From contig JADANN010000202.1 in the NCBI GenBank assembly GCA_018806985.1, positions 2,030,001 to 2,094,000 of the forward strand: DNA of 64,000 nucleotides. The letters run 5' to 3'. The translations under genes and the position numbers were made by a program. This stretch comes from Angiostrongylus vasorum. Its lineage: Eukaryota > Nematoda > Chromadorea > Rhabditida > Metastrongylidae. A model generated the notes under the pieces. The model searched no databases and was not told the origin of the DNA. It saw only the letters and a program-made list of their open reading frames with translations. This document shows, in pieces, positions 26,085-37,077 of this stretch. Each line of letters opens with the position of its first letter. The stretch's first letter is position 1.

Positions 26085-26310
26085 TGCTCCAGTCAATGTG
26101 GGAACGCTCTTGCTCGGCTATCTTAAAGATTGCAATCAGAATCGACTCGACTAGCATCCTACAACATTCATAGAGAAAAGGAAATCCTCAACCAGCAACC
26201 GAAACAACAGGCAAAGTGTTCGAAGACATTTGTGGCCGATAAACGCAGGAAAAACTAGTCGGATGTAGGAAGTGCGGGGATCCCCACAGTAGATGTGATG
26301 GCACTTTGTC
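26085..26310 (+). repeat. Family D element, 5'-truncated and diverged
   Basis: Begins within the body (GTGGGAACGCTCTTGCTCGGCTATC) and runs through CATCCTACAACATTCATAG and AAATCCTCAACCAGCAACC to CCCACAGTAGATGTG. The tRNA-like head is missing. Confidence 0.6.
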
Positions 26311-27209
26311 TTTTAAAAAACAATAGTTTTGAAGCGTACTAATTGCAAAGTGTATCTCTGAGTTCCAGAACAGTGCGCCCAGTTTTAAGAAACCCGTTGT
26401 TCAGCGTCTTGAAATCGTTTCTGCCTTACGATGTTGGAAGGTTTTTTTCTTCGTTTTAATGAAATTCTACTTCATCAATACATTTCTTCATTAAATTTTA
26501 GCCTTTTCATCTGCTCTGTACCTGGGATTTTCGCAATTCTACGTCAATCATGCTACTACGTCGCTCGCATTCTAGCGGATTCGACTACTGCTTGGGTGAA
26601 ACCAGTTAAATTTCTCGTCTTCTTTCCAGGTTCACTCAGTTTATCGCAGAATCGTCAGCGAAGAAGAACTTGTAACTAGAACATAGTTCAATAGTCCAAA
26701 CCAACAGCAGAGTGGGACACTACGCAGCACTTGCAGAGATATTTTCAAACACACCGAGGGATTTGTCGTGGAATCCAGTCTCACGTGTACCCAAATCCAA
26801 GATCACCTGTAGAAAATGTAAGACAGATGTGTAATACTGCGCGATCTATACCATCTGGGAGCATCTGCATTTCACCACTCCCGTAAGTACCTCTGTAAGA
26901 AAATACATGTAAATTCCATTTACACTTTGCGGTGTATGCATTTCAATTATCAGAATAGGGAGAGTTTCCTCTAAGAGTTTCCTATAAAGCAAGAAAGGGA
27001 GTTATTAATAAAACTTCCGCAGTGTGTATTCCTTCCTACGTTAGCAAACATGAGGCTGCTGAAAGTAAATACAAGCATAAATACAAGCAAAATTAAAGTA
27101 TTATGAAATGTCATCTCTGCATCACATTTGTTATCCTTATTCGATTCAGCTTCTATGCAATTGCTTCGGCGAGTAAATATAGCTTGTTCAATGACGGAAT
27201 CTCCGCGAA
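26311..27209. other. Intergenic, nothing recognised
   Basis: No repeat copy or exon seen between the family D fragment and family A copy 5. Confidence 0.5.
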
Positions 27210-27486
27210 AATAAAGGATAAAGCTCTCGGCGTTGATCAACCCCCTGAGAGATGCGCCATGCATTCGACCTCACTAAGCATCGCTTGGAGGTGACCGAAT
27301 GCATATCTGGCCCTTACAATGACTCACGGTGGCCTACCGATGTATCAACAAAGTGCCACTATCCACCCAGACAACTCTGATACCAATTTGCCTAATCCGG
27401 AGGATGGAAGGCTTGGTGGGCCATGGGCGCGGGGATCGATTCCACGTGTGTGTTGCAGGGCGCCTCCGACCACTGCGCCACACGCT
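27210..27486 (-). repeat. Family A SINE, copy 5
   Basis: Well-preserved minus copy with tail GATAAAGCTCTCGGCG at 27218 and head GGCGCCTCCGACCACTGCGCC at 27460. Chance open frames of up to 87 aa read through it. It faces the next copy (27969, plus) about 480 bp away. Confidence 0.85.
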
Positions 27487-27968
27487 CCCTTCCAGAACCT
27501 CTGTACTACCGTGATAATATCTGGTACACAGAAAATGATTACAGTATCCCAGTGAGGCCAAATGGAAGCATGTTATTGACGCTAGATTCCTTTTCACCTC
27601 CGAAACTGTTTTCTTGATAAAAGTCTTCCGAGGAGTACCTGGAGACTTTTATTTATAAATGCTCCGTGAAGAAGATAATTTAACATAACTGTGCAAAGCT
27701 AGCATCACTTAACAGCTATAAAATCTGCGTTGGAACGTAAGAGAAAAGAAATATCATCAACGTTCCTCGTTTCTTGAATGGTGACGATTCGCATTCATTC
27801 CACTCTGTAATATTCGCTTTATAATGGAGGGAAAATGCCTCGTCACAGTTCGTTCACTTCCAGTTCAGTGGACGTGTAAAAACTAGTGAGCGGGAAGTTG
27901 AGTAAAGCCCTTTGGACTTTCCAACGATGAAAAATATTTCGAGAACACTGTTTAATATGTCGACATCA

Positions 27969-28260
27969 GGCGCAAGTAGAGCATTGGTTAGAGGTGCCAA
28001 TGTATCTGGCACGGTGGATCTGGCACTCGTTCGATCCCGTGTAGAAGTAACAAAGCAATCCGTTGCCACGTGGTAGGCAAGCTGCTGCCAGACATGTCTG
28101 GGAGGGTACCAGCACTGCCTTGATGAACCGGTAAGGTCATTGGTCACTATATAGGTCAGATACGCATTTAATCACTCTAACGACGCTTAATGAACTGGGA
28201 TGCGTAGCCCATCTCTGGAAGGTTGATCAACGCCGAAGGCTTTACCATTTGTCCTTTTAC
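27969..28260 (+). repeat. Family A SINE, copy 6 (diverged)
   Basis: The head has GTAGAGCATTGGTTAGAGGTG, a long spacer, and CTCGTTCGATCCCG (B box). The body includes CAGACATGTCTGGGAGGGTA and the tail end GATCAACGCCGAAGGCTTTA. The spacer between the boxes is longer than in other copies. It lies 600 bp upstream of the ephrin ATG. Confidence 0.75.
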
Positions 28261-28851
28261 GGTCTGAAAGTTCCTTTTCAGGACTCTCTTTAATCTAGCA
28301 TAATGTGGAGCATTTCAGTTAAAGTCGTGTAAAACAGGTTATACATCGCGCAATAATAAATTAGATCAAGCGTGACGCAATGTCGTATGTTGCATCAGCG
28401 TTTCCATACTTTTTCATTCATCAAAGTTATCCCATTTATTTCTCATTTCCTTCACTCGATTGTAACTGAGCACAATGGTGCATTTTTTAGTCGTTTCGAT
28501 ACTTCCGATATTCTGTGCAACAAAGAACCAGTTTTATCGTCTTGAATGGTATAGGACATCTCGATTAATTTTATGACTTCACTAGAAGGCCATAATCTTC
28601 TACGGAAGAGAAAACCATTGTGATTCATTCGAATCTAGGAAATCATCAGGACTGAAACCTTCTATTGTCGTCGGAGTTACCGAACAGATTCTTTTCATGA
28701 CCAACACCATCATACGCTATAATTTATTACTATCTTGTTTCTTTATTATTCAACGTCACCATTCCGAATTTTCGCCAAAACGTGCTCCTTTGTCTGCCAT
28801 CGTCCGGTTTTTACTCCTTCGACCACATCCCTTTTGTCTCTCACTGATTTC

Positions 28852-28866
28852 GTACTTACTTCAGAA
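28852..28866 (+). promoter_or_regulatory. Probable trans-splice acceptor of the ephrin gene
   Basis: A TTACTTCAG acceptor ends at 28864, two bases before the ATG at 28867. With no coding exon upstream, this fits addition of a spliced leader directly in front of the start codon, as is common in nematodes. An untranslated upstream cis exon is the alternative. Confidence 0.5.
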
Positions 28867-31800
28867 ATGGTCCGATTTGGTATTTTGCTCACTGTGTGTT
28901 CATTCTTCATAGTGAACGCTGAACAGGAACAATACGACGTCTACTGGAATTCATCAAATCCCCTGTAGGTTTTTCATTATTTAACAAATAAAAAATTCAG
29001 GGTTATCGATTTCCTGAATTATAACATATTTTTGTTAGACATAATAAAGCTACCCGCAAATCCTGTGTGCTCGTAAATGCTGAGCGCTAATCGCTTATAC
29101 TGTCATTCTGAATAGAATAAACTTTAATGATGCTGAGATATTTGCAAAACTCCGGACCACAGGTATCTGCGGTTGGGAGCGAACGTGCTGTTACCCTTTC
29201 GGGGCTTACGCGTTCACCACCGCACCATGCGGGTCCATCGTTTCACCTGCCTCCCAGATAGTTCTATCGATCAATGCCATCAGCAATCACCTATCGCCGG
29301 GATTGATCTGAGGAGTCCAAATCGGCAATGATCCCAGTTAAGCTGAGGCTGTAGTTATAATCACAGTTTTAACTTATTATTATTTACTGCCCACTCTTTT
29401 TTAGTACTTTAGAATAGAATAAACTTTATTAGACACAAGGAAAACCACACTTTTTCCAAATAGTCGTGAAAAAAGTCTTCATGTTCTCATTCACGTGAAA
29501 TTTTTTGCTGTAAAGAGATTTCACTGAAGAACTTTTATGTTATTTGCTTAGATTTGAACCGTTTGACAATGCTATCGACTCGCCTGGTTACTATGAATTG
29601 GCCGCTCGACCACTTGACATCATCAATTTTCACTGTCCTCGAAGAAAAGCAAAAGAATACAGTCTTATTCACAAAGTATGCCTTACTTTTAGTATATATT
29701 GTTGCCATTTCAGCAAAACAAGCCTTACCTCCAGTCCTTTTTTTTTCCTCCTGGAAACAGATCCTTTTCATGTGCTCCCCTGAATTCGATCTCTCAGGTG
29801 TCGTTCGAAGAGTTCCAGCGGTGTTCGCTTGGGACCACTGCGGAATTAGTGGGTTCATGCGACGGTGAACACCATGTTATTCATCACCTACTGAAGCAAA
29901 ACGAACTCGAACCAGAACAAGTATACTTCATTAGTAAGTTTTCTTTACTTACTTACTTGGATATTTTGATGGCCCGTCGTCACTGGTTGTGCGGGCCCCA
30001 GCATAATATCCACTTTTTCGAAGTTTTGCTGGCCCAGCTATTGTGGTTTTCTGTAGTCCCTGGGTCAGCCTAGCCATAGTCTGCCCCAGGTCGTCACCAC
30101 CATAAACAGTCGCCGCCCTTCTGGATCAGAGAGAAATTTGCCACCATGCGACTAGTTTGATACCAGGACGGTGGTGGATCCTGGTATTGGTTAACTCTTA
30201 GCTGGACTTTCTGATAGAAACGCTGGACTCCTTTTCAGCTTGAGAGGCCCTCCTGGGTGGATAAATCCCCCGCTGTACATCATAGCCCGACACCGGCGAA
30301 CACCTCCCAGCCACGATGAGGCGGTAAACCGTTAGGAAGAAGTTTCCTTTAGTATTTAGTTACTCTTAATAGTTGATTTTCGCTTTCTCAATGAGGACGA
30401 TTAACCGTGCCACCTGTTTCTTCACAACACATACGAAACTTATCAGAAGATAGAACAACTCTTCAACCAGGAAATCGGTTTTTTTTCAAACCGACTGTCA
30501 TTTAACCACTACGGCATTAATAATCAATACCCTTCCGGATTATTAAGCCAACACGAGGTTGATGAACAGTTTTATTCAGCCAACGTTCCGACGTCCTCGT
30601 CGTCCTCGTAGCCTTTCTGTCTTCAGTTAGATTTCAGGAATTATTTAAAAACAAGTTCACACTTTATCACCGCTTTCTTTTCTCGTATTTGTTTCCAACC
30701 CATTCCTTACGCTAATCTCATCCGTGCCTCAAAATTGTGTTTAAAATGCAGTCTCTCAAGATTACATGTCCAATAAACATGACTGCTGTCCCATGTATTG
30801 ATTTCAATGCGTACGTGCTTAAAATTATTTTGGCCTCACACCTTTAAATAAACATATCCCAGTTGATACTGAACTTCATTGCTATGGAAATCATTAAAAT
30901 AATAACCAACAAAATCCACCTGTTTCCTTTTTCTATCGCAATGAAGTTCTCAGTTTCAGCAAAAGCTTCTTCTATAGCTCCAAGAAAGTTTCAATTTTTC
31001 AAATTTCTAGGCTCTAACATTTATCACGAGTTTTAGAAAAGATCAGGAAGGTCGTGAATCTGGTAGTAAACCCATGTGTTCGTGGTACTCTCATCATTTG
31101 AATTATAAAGAAAGGCTTTGAATTATGGCGTTTAGGAAGGAATTCAACTAAGTAGAAAGTTGTATTAACAAGAAGAGTACGAAAAATAACTCATTCTATC
31201 ATTATATCCCCACATTTTGAAAGCTTTCATCCAGTTTATGATTCCTTTAGTCCAGAATAAAATTTTTCAGCAACTTCGTCAGGTAAGAAAGATGGGCTTT
31301 TCGTTCGACGATTAGGTTTGTGCAATGAGAAGAATATGCGCATGGCGGTCGTATTTGGAACGGAAGCGGTGGTGATTCCTTTTCTTCACTAAAAAAAATC
31401 TATGCCATCCTCATCCTACCGTAATTCTTTTTTCTGTGAACAAAAAACTACCAGATTTTCGTCATGCTTCACTGCGTATGCAGTTTAAAGCGACTGCTTT
31501 TGACCAAACAACGATTTTTTTATTCAAAAAACAGGAAAACGATAGTTGACGTTCTCTTTGATCTTTACATCACAGTGAAGTGAAACCATTAGAAGTTTTG
31601 TCGGTCTCAACATGGCGGGCTTCTTTCTAGCTGAAAATGTTTAGGTCACAGTTTTGCCTGATGACCTAACATGTTTTTACCTCTGCGCTCTGCTAGTTTT
31701 AGAACTACTGCTAAGAGCTAAATCATTTTTGATTTTTCAACTGGATCACTTCTGTCATTGAAAACTTTGCCTTTATCAAAAACTATCGAGACATTATCTG

Positions 31801-32866
31801 TTGAATGAAGCGATTCACAAGAAAGACTATGCAAAACTTGTGGAATTTTCTCTCTCGCCTTTCGTGCCCAAAGTCAGAAACGAATTCAAACGAGTTCTCC
31901 AATTTACTTACTTATTTCGAAACTTGGATGGCCTGTCTTCACTGATTGTACGGGCTTCAGCATAATTTCCATTCTCCATAGGTTTGATGGTTTAACCACT
32001 GTGGCTCCTTGGAGTCCAGAGGTCAGCTTAGCCGAAATCTTTTTCAGATCGTCACCACCCTAAGCAGTCGCCACCCTCGTGCATCAGAGCGGGATTTGCC
32101 ACCATGAGAGTAGTTCCATACCAAGACAGTGGGATTCTTGGTACTGGTTTGCTTTGAACTGGGTTTTCGGATGGAAAAGACGGAATAAACTTGAGAGGCC
32201 CTGATGGGGATGAATACACCAGCTGTGCATCGCAGCCATCACGACATCCAGCGATACCTCCCAGCCACGATGAGGAGGTAAACCGTTGGAAGGATTGCCC
32301 AATTTATGTGTAACAAAGGAGCAATAGCCTTATTAGTTTAAGATCTGTTCTATTAGACCGTCCTATTAATCTTTGATCTTTAAACCGGAAAAATTTCTCA
32401 GTAGATTCGTAAAATTGTCTTGGTAAAAGTAAATAAAACGGTTAATAATCGTGTTGATGAATGAAGATTACTATATTTGAAAGCCTAGATAGAGCGCCGA
32501 GACCCAATACTCGGCACAGATGTGGACCTGCAAGAATTGATGCAGAATCGCTTCTATCTGGCCGAGGAGAATGGTGAGCTGAACTGGAAGAAGAACGTGT
32601 TACCTGATGTTGAGTTCGACTGGAAAAGCTACCTGCAAAACCACAATCGAAAGCTGAAATTCGACAAATCGATTCAAATCGAACCAATACCTCTTGACGA
32701 CGATTTCATCAGCCGATGGAAGCAACTGAGAAATCAGCGTGAGCAAAACGAGCTCGGGTTTCTCAGCCAAAATGAAGAGATGGTCGAAAAATCCAAAACT
32801 GCCGGTAATGCATTTGCCGTCACTTTCCTCTCAACTGTTGTCTTTCTACTCCTCTGGATGCAATGA
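28867..32866 (+). CDS. Ephrin, GPI-anchored Eph-receptor ligand (5 exons)
   Basis: Exons as read: 28867-28964, 29552-29675, 29798-29933, 31271-31350, 32489-32866. Intron phases 2, 0, 1, 0 agree throughout and give 271 aa. Residues 1-18 are a signal peptide (MVRFGILLTVCSFFIVNA). The mature protein opens with the ephrin hallmark VYWNSSNP, which includes an N-glycosylation sequon. The receptor-binding domain runs to about residue 146 and holds the four expected cysteines, in the contexts INFHCP, QRCSLG, GSCDG and GLCNEKN; YFITTSSGKKDGL matches the ephrin segment before the last one. A charged stalk follows, then residues 254-271 are hydrophobic with no cytoplasmic tail, the form of a GPI-attachment signal. 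Family knowledge: ephrins bind Eph receptor tyrosine kinases and guide epidermal and neuronal morphogenesis; C. elegans has vab-2/efn-1 and efn-2, -3, -4. I cannot say which is the orthologue. Repeats of families B and E lie in introns 3 and 4. An extra small exon in intron 4 cannot be excluded. Confidence 0.93.
29128..29400 (-). repeat. Family C element in ephrin intron 1
   Basis: Minus copy: GATGCTGAGATATTTGCAAA, GGAGCGAACGTGCTGTTACC, CGCGTTCACCACCGCACCAT-like segment, CACCTATCGCCGGGATTGAT, CCAGTTAAGCTGAGGCTG. Sits inside the 587 bp first intron of the ephrin gene, antisense to it. Confidence 0.82.
29948..30340 (+). repeat. Family B retroposon, copy 4, in ephrin intron 3
   Basis: A 393 bp element flanked by AGTTTTCTTTA (29937-29947) and AGTTTCCTTTA (30341-30351), an 11 bp duplication with one mismatch. 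On this strand it begins with (ACTT)n, the inverse of its AAGT tail, and ends at its head, AAACCGTTAGGAAG. The duplication starts three bases inside the exon 3 donor. Confidence 0.88.
30485..30615 (-). repeat. Family E repeat fragment in ephrin intron 3
   Basis: Carries CGACTGTCATTTAACCACTA, GCATTAATAATCAATACCC and TTATTAAGCCAACACGAGG, closely matching 22.27-22.34 kb. Confidence 0.55.
31907..32298 (+). repeat. Family B retroposon, copy 5, in ephrin intron 4
   Basis: A 392 bp element flanked by 8 bp CCAATTTA (31899-31906 and 32299-32306). The tail side CTTACTTATTTCG is at the left, the head GAGGAGGTAAACCGTTGGAAGG at the right. It ends about 190 bp before ephrin exon 5. Confidence 0.88.
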
Positions 32867-33279
32867 ATGAGTGTCTTCGGAGGTGCTGCTCACGAAGAAC
32901 GAACCGGTGATAATCGACGGACTTCATATGATTCCTCGCCTGGTAGCTCTAATTTTCATATAAAGTTCGTGTATCGCTAAATTTTTCCTGCAGACTGTGT
33001 GTTTGTTTTCTTTCTACTTGAACGAAAATCGAATTCATTAAGGCATTTTTTCCTTCTTGTTCCCGTTTTGGTTATTCACTCCTTAGTTCGTTTATGTTTC
33101 AAAGTCATGTGCACTCGCCTATCGATCTCCTTGTGATTAGTTCAGATTTTCTGTTTTGTTTTCGTTCTCCGTGTTAGATCGCCACCAATGGATGGAGTTG
33201 TACAGAATTCTATTGTTTTTGATTCTAATCGCTGTAAAAATGTGCGTTATTCTTTGTGAATCAGTAAAGTTACCTACCA

Positions 33280-33504
33280 ATTTTTTTTATTTTATTTTAT
33301 ATGACCTGCACTCACGTCTACTCTGCGGATACCTCTCATATTCGATTCGTTTCTTCGCACCCATTGTCCACGAAGATCTTCCAACTTTTTTACGCGTGGC
33401 TTCGCTTGCGGCTTAAGGATTTCCATTTCATCTTGAATGTCGTAGAATGCTGGTCGAGCAATTCTCCCTGGAGTCCTGAGATAGCCCGGCTGGAGCGTTC
33501 CCAA
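33280..33504 (-). repeat. Family D SINE, 5'-truncated, with duplication
   Basis: 225 bp with a TTTTATT-type tail at the left, truncated in the body at the right (GGCTGGAGCGTTCCCAA). Flanked by 9 bp TACCTACCA (33271-33279 and 33505-33513). Confidence 0.85.
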
Positions 33505-34749
33505 TACCTACCATTTTCTCTATTTAAAAAAGAAGCTATGGTAGCAATTAACACCTCAGACTTTGACCTGATGAAGCTTGAATGTGTTTGGGAGAAAGTC
33601 TACAAAAACTGATTTCACGTCAGAAAGCAATGATACAGATCCTTGTACGACGATTCTATTGATTTGTTTGTGGCTTCAAATTTGAGTGATTCCTTGATTC
33701 TACCAATTACGATGGAATCTTTTCACAAAATATAAGCAATTTATCACTACTTTTATATTCTAATGTTCTGAAACCTTTTCAATTTCAGCCTTATAAGACT
33801 TTCTGACCCTCTGTCTTTTACGAACCACTGGTTACTTATCCATTCTTCACAATCGAAGGAAGCAATAAGAGGTGAGTTCTTATCCGTTAGCCATTTCCCG
33901 CAGTTTCGACCTAACGTGGATCTTTCACTCAAATCGTTGGAGTTTGTTATCTCAAAATCTTGGTTCACGTTCCAACTTTTGGTTCTCAAGCTAATATTTG
34001 GTCGCAGAAGTTCTCGTCGATAATTTCAGGGAGCTAAACCGCCACTTTGGTGTTCCATTTCTGAATTTAGTAAAGTTATGAATGTGGATTAGAATGTGCT
34101 ATGAACTATGGAATTCAATAGATAAGCGCTTTGACCTCATTTAAAAGAGCATGGAACCCGAAACTCGAGTGGATTGAGGGTTTGTTTGTTCTGAGGCTAG
34201 ATCGGCCAACCGGCTGCGTATGAACAACCGAGCACTACAAAACTCCACATAACACCTGCCTAACATCCAAGTCATTTGAATCTCTAAGAAGCAAGTATTA
34301 CTTCCAATAAGATCAAGTTGTTGGACATCCATATTTTTCCATTAACTTTTCACTTTTCAATTATTAGCGATGTGACTGTAGATTTTAACCAGTTTTTTGT
34401 AGTTGTTTGTTCCTTCTTAATCTAACATGACTAACACATTCCAAAGCTTTTCAATTTTTTTACATAAATCTGCCTTCACAGTTGCGTTATGAAGAATATT
34501 CTGCCTAAAGACCTATGGCACTACAGGCGCCGTTCTGGCCGTATAATAAAATGGTTCAAAAATAAGTGCTGTATTGTGTTTTTAAACACTGATGCCTATT
34601 TTGATGTGTTTGCCTATATTTTAGATTCAGCCTGTAACATCGTCCGCAAGCGGTTGATCGACTCATTACGCCGGACTAGTACCATCACAGAAATTGCTGC
34701 TGTCTTGGAAGAATCCGAGTAGCATGGTATGAAATCTACCAAATCTACA

Positions 34750-34965
34750 CCATATGCCTGGCGACTGCATGTGGTGAAGACCTGAGAATGCTCAATCTCG
34801 CAAGATAACAAACCTTCTAACTCTTCGCCAGACGATCAGCAACTGCCCGTGGTGAGAACTGGGAGTGCTCTAGCACATCTATTTCGGTATCTCGGGATCC
34901 CAGGGAGGATCATGCTCGACCAGCACTCATCATGTCAATAAAGAGAGGACGAAAGATCTTTAAGT
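34750..34965 (+). repeat. Family D fragments
   Basis: The piece CTATTTCGGTATCTCGGGATCC, GGGAGGATCATGCTCGACCA matches family D body. The preceding GCGACTGCATGTGGTGAAGAC and CAGCAACTGCCCGTGGTGAG recall family B and may be an older fragment. Confidence 0.45.
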
Positions 34966-35023
34966 TGCAGTCCAACCGATTCACGAACCCGACATCCTGT
35001 ATGAACGACGGCTGCATGATGCT

Positions 35024-35100
35024 TACTTCGATAGATATTTGGACGGCCAGTCTTCACGAATGTGGATCCCAGCACAATTTTTATTCGTTTCTTTGCCTCG
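35024..35100 (+). repeat. Family B tail fragment
   Basis: ACTTCGATAGATATTTGGACGGCCAGTCTTCAC matches the tail side of family B and stops after about 75 bp, a severe 5' truncation. Confidence 0.6.
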
Positions 35101-35179
35101 TCGTTTTTCGTGGTTTGATTAGAGCATGGTATCGGGAGCGCTACTCAGAGCGTGATCTGTCAAACAACTGCAGCTGATT

Positions 35180-36690
35180 AGCTTTAGTTACTAACATGTC
35201 CGCCCAACGTGTAGGAGGTGGTCGTCCTAAGGGACGCCTACGCCCTTGCAATTTCCACCCTATAGTTCTTTTCGTCCATCTGTCGTCTGCTCTCCGCATT
35301 ACATGACCACCCTATCCATGTATCGCAGTCGACGTGTGTTCTTTTGGGTCTCGGAGATGAGATCAATTTCGAAGACTTAGAGCAGAGTTTCACATTTCCA
35401 TCTAAATGCTGCTGGTGGTGGTAATATTTCGGAAGACATCGTTCAAGCGTTCTGCGAGTAGTGAGTAGTATTCTCGATTAATCTCGATGTGGGTGGAGTA
35501 TCTGAAGTTTCAACTCACGTGTATGCTGCGTAACAGAGCACTGGAAGGACTGTTGAATCCTTTGGTCCTCCTGAAGGTCCTTTGGTTGGCCGAGAGCTTC
35601 TTTGAGAGGCCCGAATACGGCCCAGGATGCTTTCCTTCTATCTAGTTGCTCTTTCATGCTGTTCTCCGTGTTTATTGAATTCCTAGGGTATAAGTACAAG
35701 GTGGCTGTAATCAGAGTACCACCCACTTTGATCTGTCTTCCTTCGCAGGGTTTTTCATGAACTGGGTCCTCTTCAGATCTTCAGATCTACGCGGAGTCCG
35801 TTCTTTTTTTCCCGTGTAGTTGAGCTCATTAATCATCGTCTCTGCTTCGTTAGCACCTCTGAAGAAAGTGGGGATGTTTGTCAGCGAAATGTAGATTTGA
35901 TATGAATTCTCCATTAATATGTGCGCCTTTTTCATCCCAATCGAGTGATTTTTTTATTCACTGCAGTGCGGCAATAAACAGCTTAGGCGATATTGTGTCG
36001 CTTTATTGAACCCCTTTTTCTTATGGGTGTGATAAGAGAATGATGGAAAAGAGCTCTACACTTGTACTGAAGTTCCGATAACGGTCTGCAAATGTCCCTT
36101 CTTCTATAGAATGGGTAGGTTCCTTCGTCGATCTGTATAAGACTGCATTAATGTCGACTCCTTCAAACACTTTTTCGTAGTTGTTAAAGGTAAGGGAAAG
36201 GGACCGGTGGTATTCACGACAAACTTCAGTGACTCTGTACACAGATTTGATGCGGTCCATGTAGCACGATCTCTTCAGAAATCCTGCTTGCTCAACTGGT
36301 TGTGCTTCATTCAGGGTCTTCGATATGCACAAAAGGGTAGTCCTCAGGAGCACACTCAACAAGAATATACATCGATAGTTACGAATATCGCATCGGTCAC
36401 CTTTTTTGGGTAGGATGACCGTGCACAGCGCCCACCAGTAGTCTAGAATTTTATAGGATGTCATAGAGATAGATTGCGATAGGTACACGTAAATTGTAGC
36501 TAAGGAAGTCGGCAGTGATATTACTGGGTACCGGAGCCGTGCTTTGTTCCATGGTTTCTATCAGAACTCAAACCTCAGATGGAAGAATTCGAGGTGGTTT
36601 TTCCCAGCTTGAATTTTAGAGCTTAAGACGAGCATTGTGAAACGGAAAAATTTGGTGTAGAACTTTCCCGTGATTAATTTCGTATCCCTT
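35180..36690 (-). pseudogene. Degraded RTE-type LINE, reverse transcriptase and C-terminus
   Basis: The minus-strand frame 36488-36021 carries RT motifs LPKKGDRCDIRNYRC, NEAQPVEQAGFLKR, VCREYHRSLSLTFNNYEKVF and GTFADRYRNFS, recognisable as RT blocks 1-4. Pieces at 35935-35711 and 35726-35478 (including PRRSEDLKRTQFMKN and QHTRELKLQ) continue the C-terminal part in changing frames. 35340-35220 gives the RWAGHVMRR-like C-terminal region. Its sequence differs from the RT at 23.7-24.0 kb, so it seems to be another subfamily. No endonuclease part is attached; 5' truncation is typical of LINE copies. Confidence 0.8.
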
Positions 36691-37066
36691 CCAAATGTTC
36701 ACCGGCTCATCGTCGCTGGAAGGTGTTCTTTGGTGTCGTGCTGCGATGTACAGCACGGAGAATCATCACCTCGGCAAGGTCTCCCATGCTAAGGAGACCG
36801 GCGTTTCCGTCAAAAAGCCCAGCTAAGAGTAAACCAATACCAGGCCGTCCTGCTTTCAAACTAGCCGAAATGGTGGCAAGTCTCCCTCTGATCCACAAAT
36901 GCGGCGACTGCCTGTGATGGTGACGACCTAGAGCAAACTTCGACCTGGCTGACCTCGCGACGTCAGAGAACCACAATGGCTAAACCATCAAAACTTCGAA
37001 AAAGTGGAGATTGTGCTGGAGTCCGCAAAAATAGTGAGGACGAACCATCCAAGTGTCCAAGTAAGT
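36687..37066 (-). repeat. Family B retroposon, copy 6
   Basis: A 380 bp element flanked by AATTTCGTATC (36676-36686) and AATTTCATATC (37067-37077), 11 bp with one mismatch. Tail CCAAGTGTCCAAGTAAGT at the right. It lies next to the 5' end of the LINE remnant at 35.2-36.7 kb. Confidence 0.88.
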
Positions 37067-37077
37067 AATTTCATATC

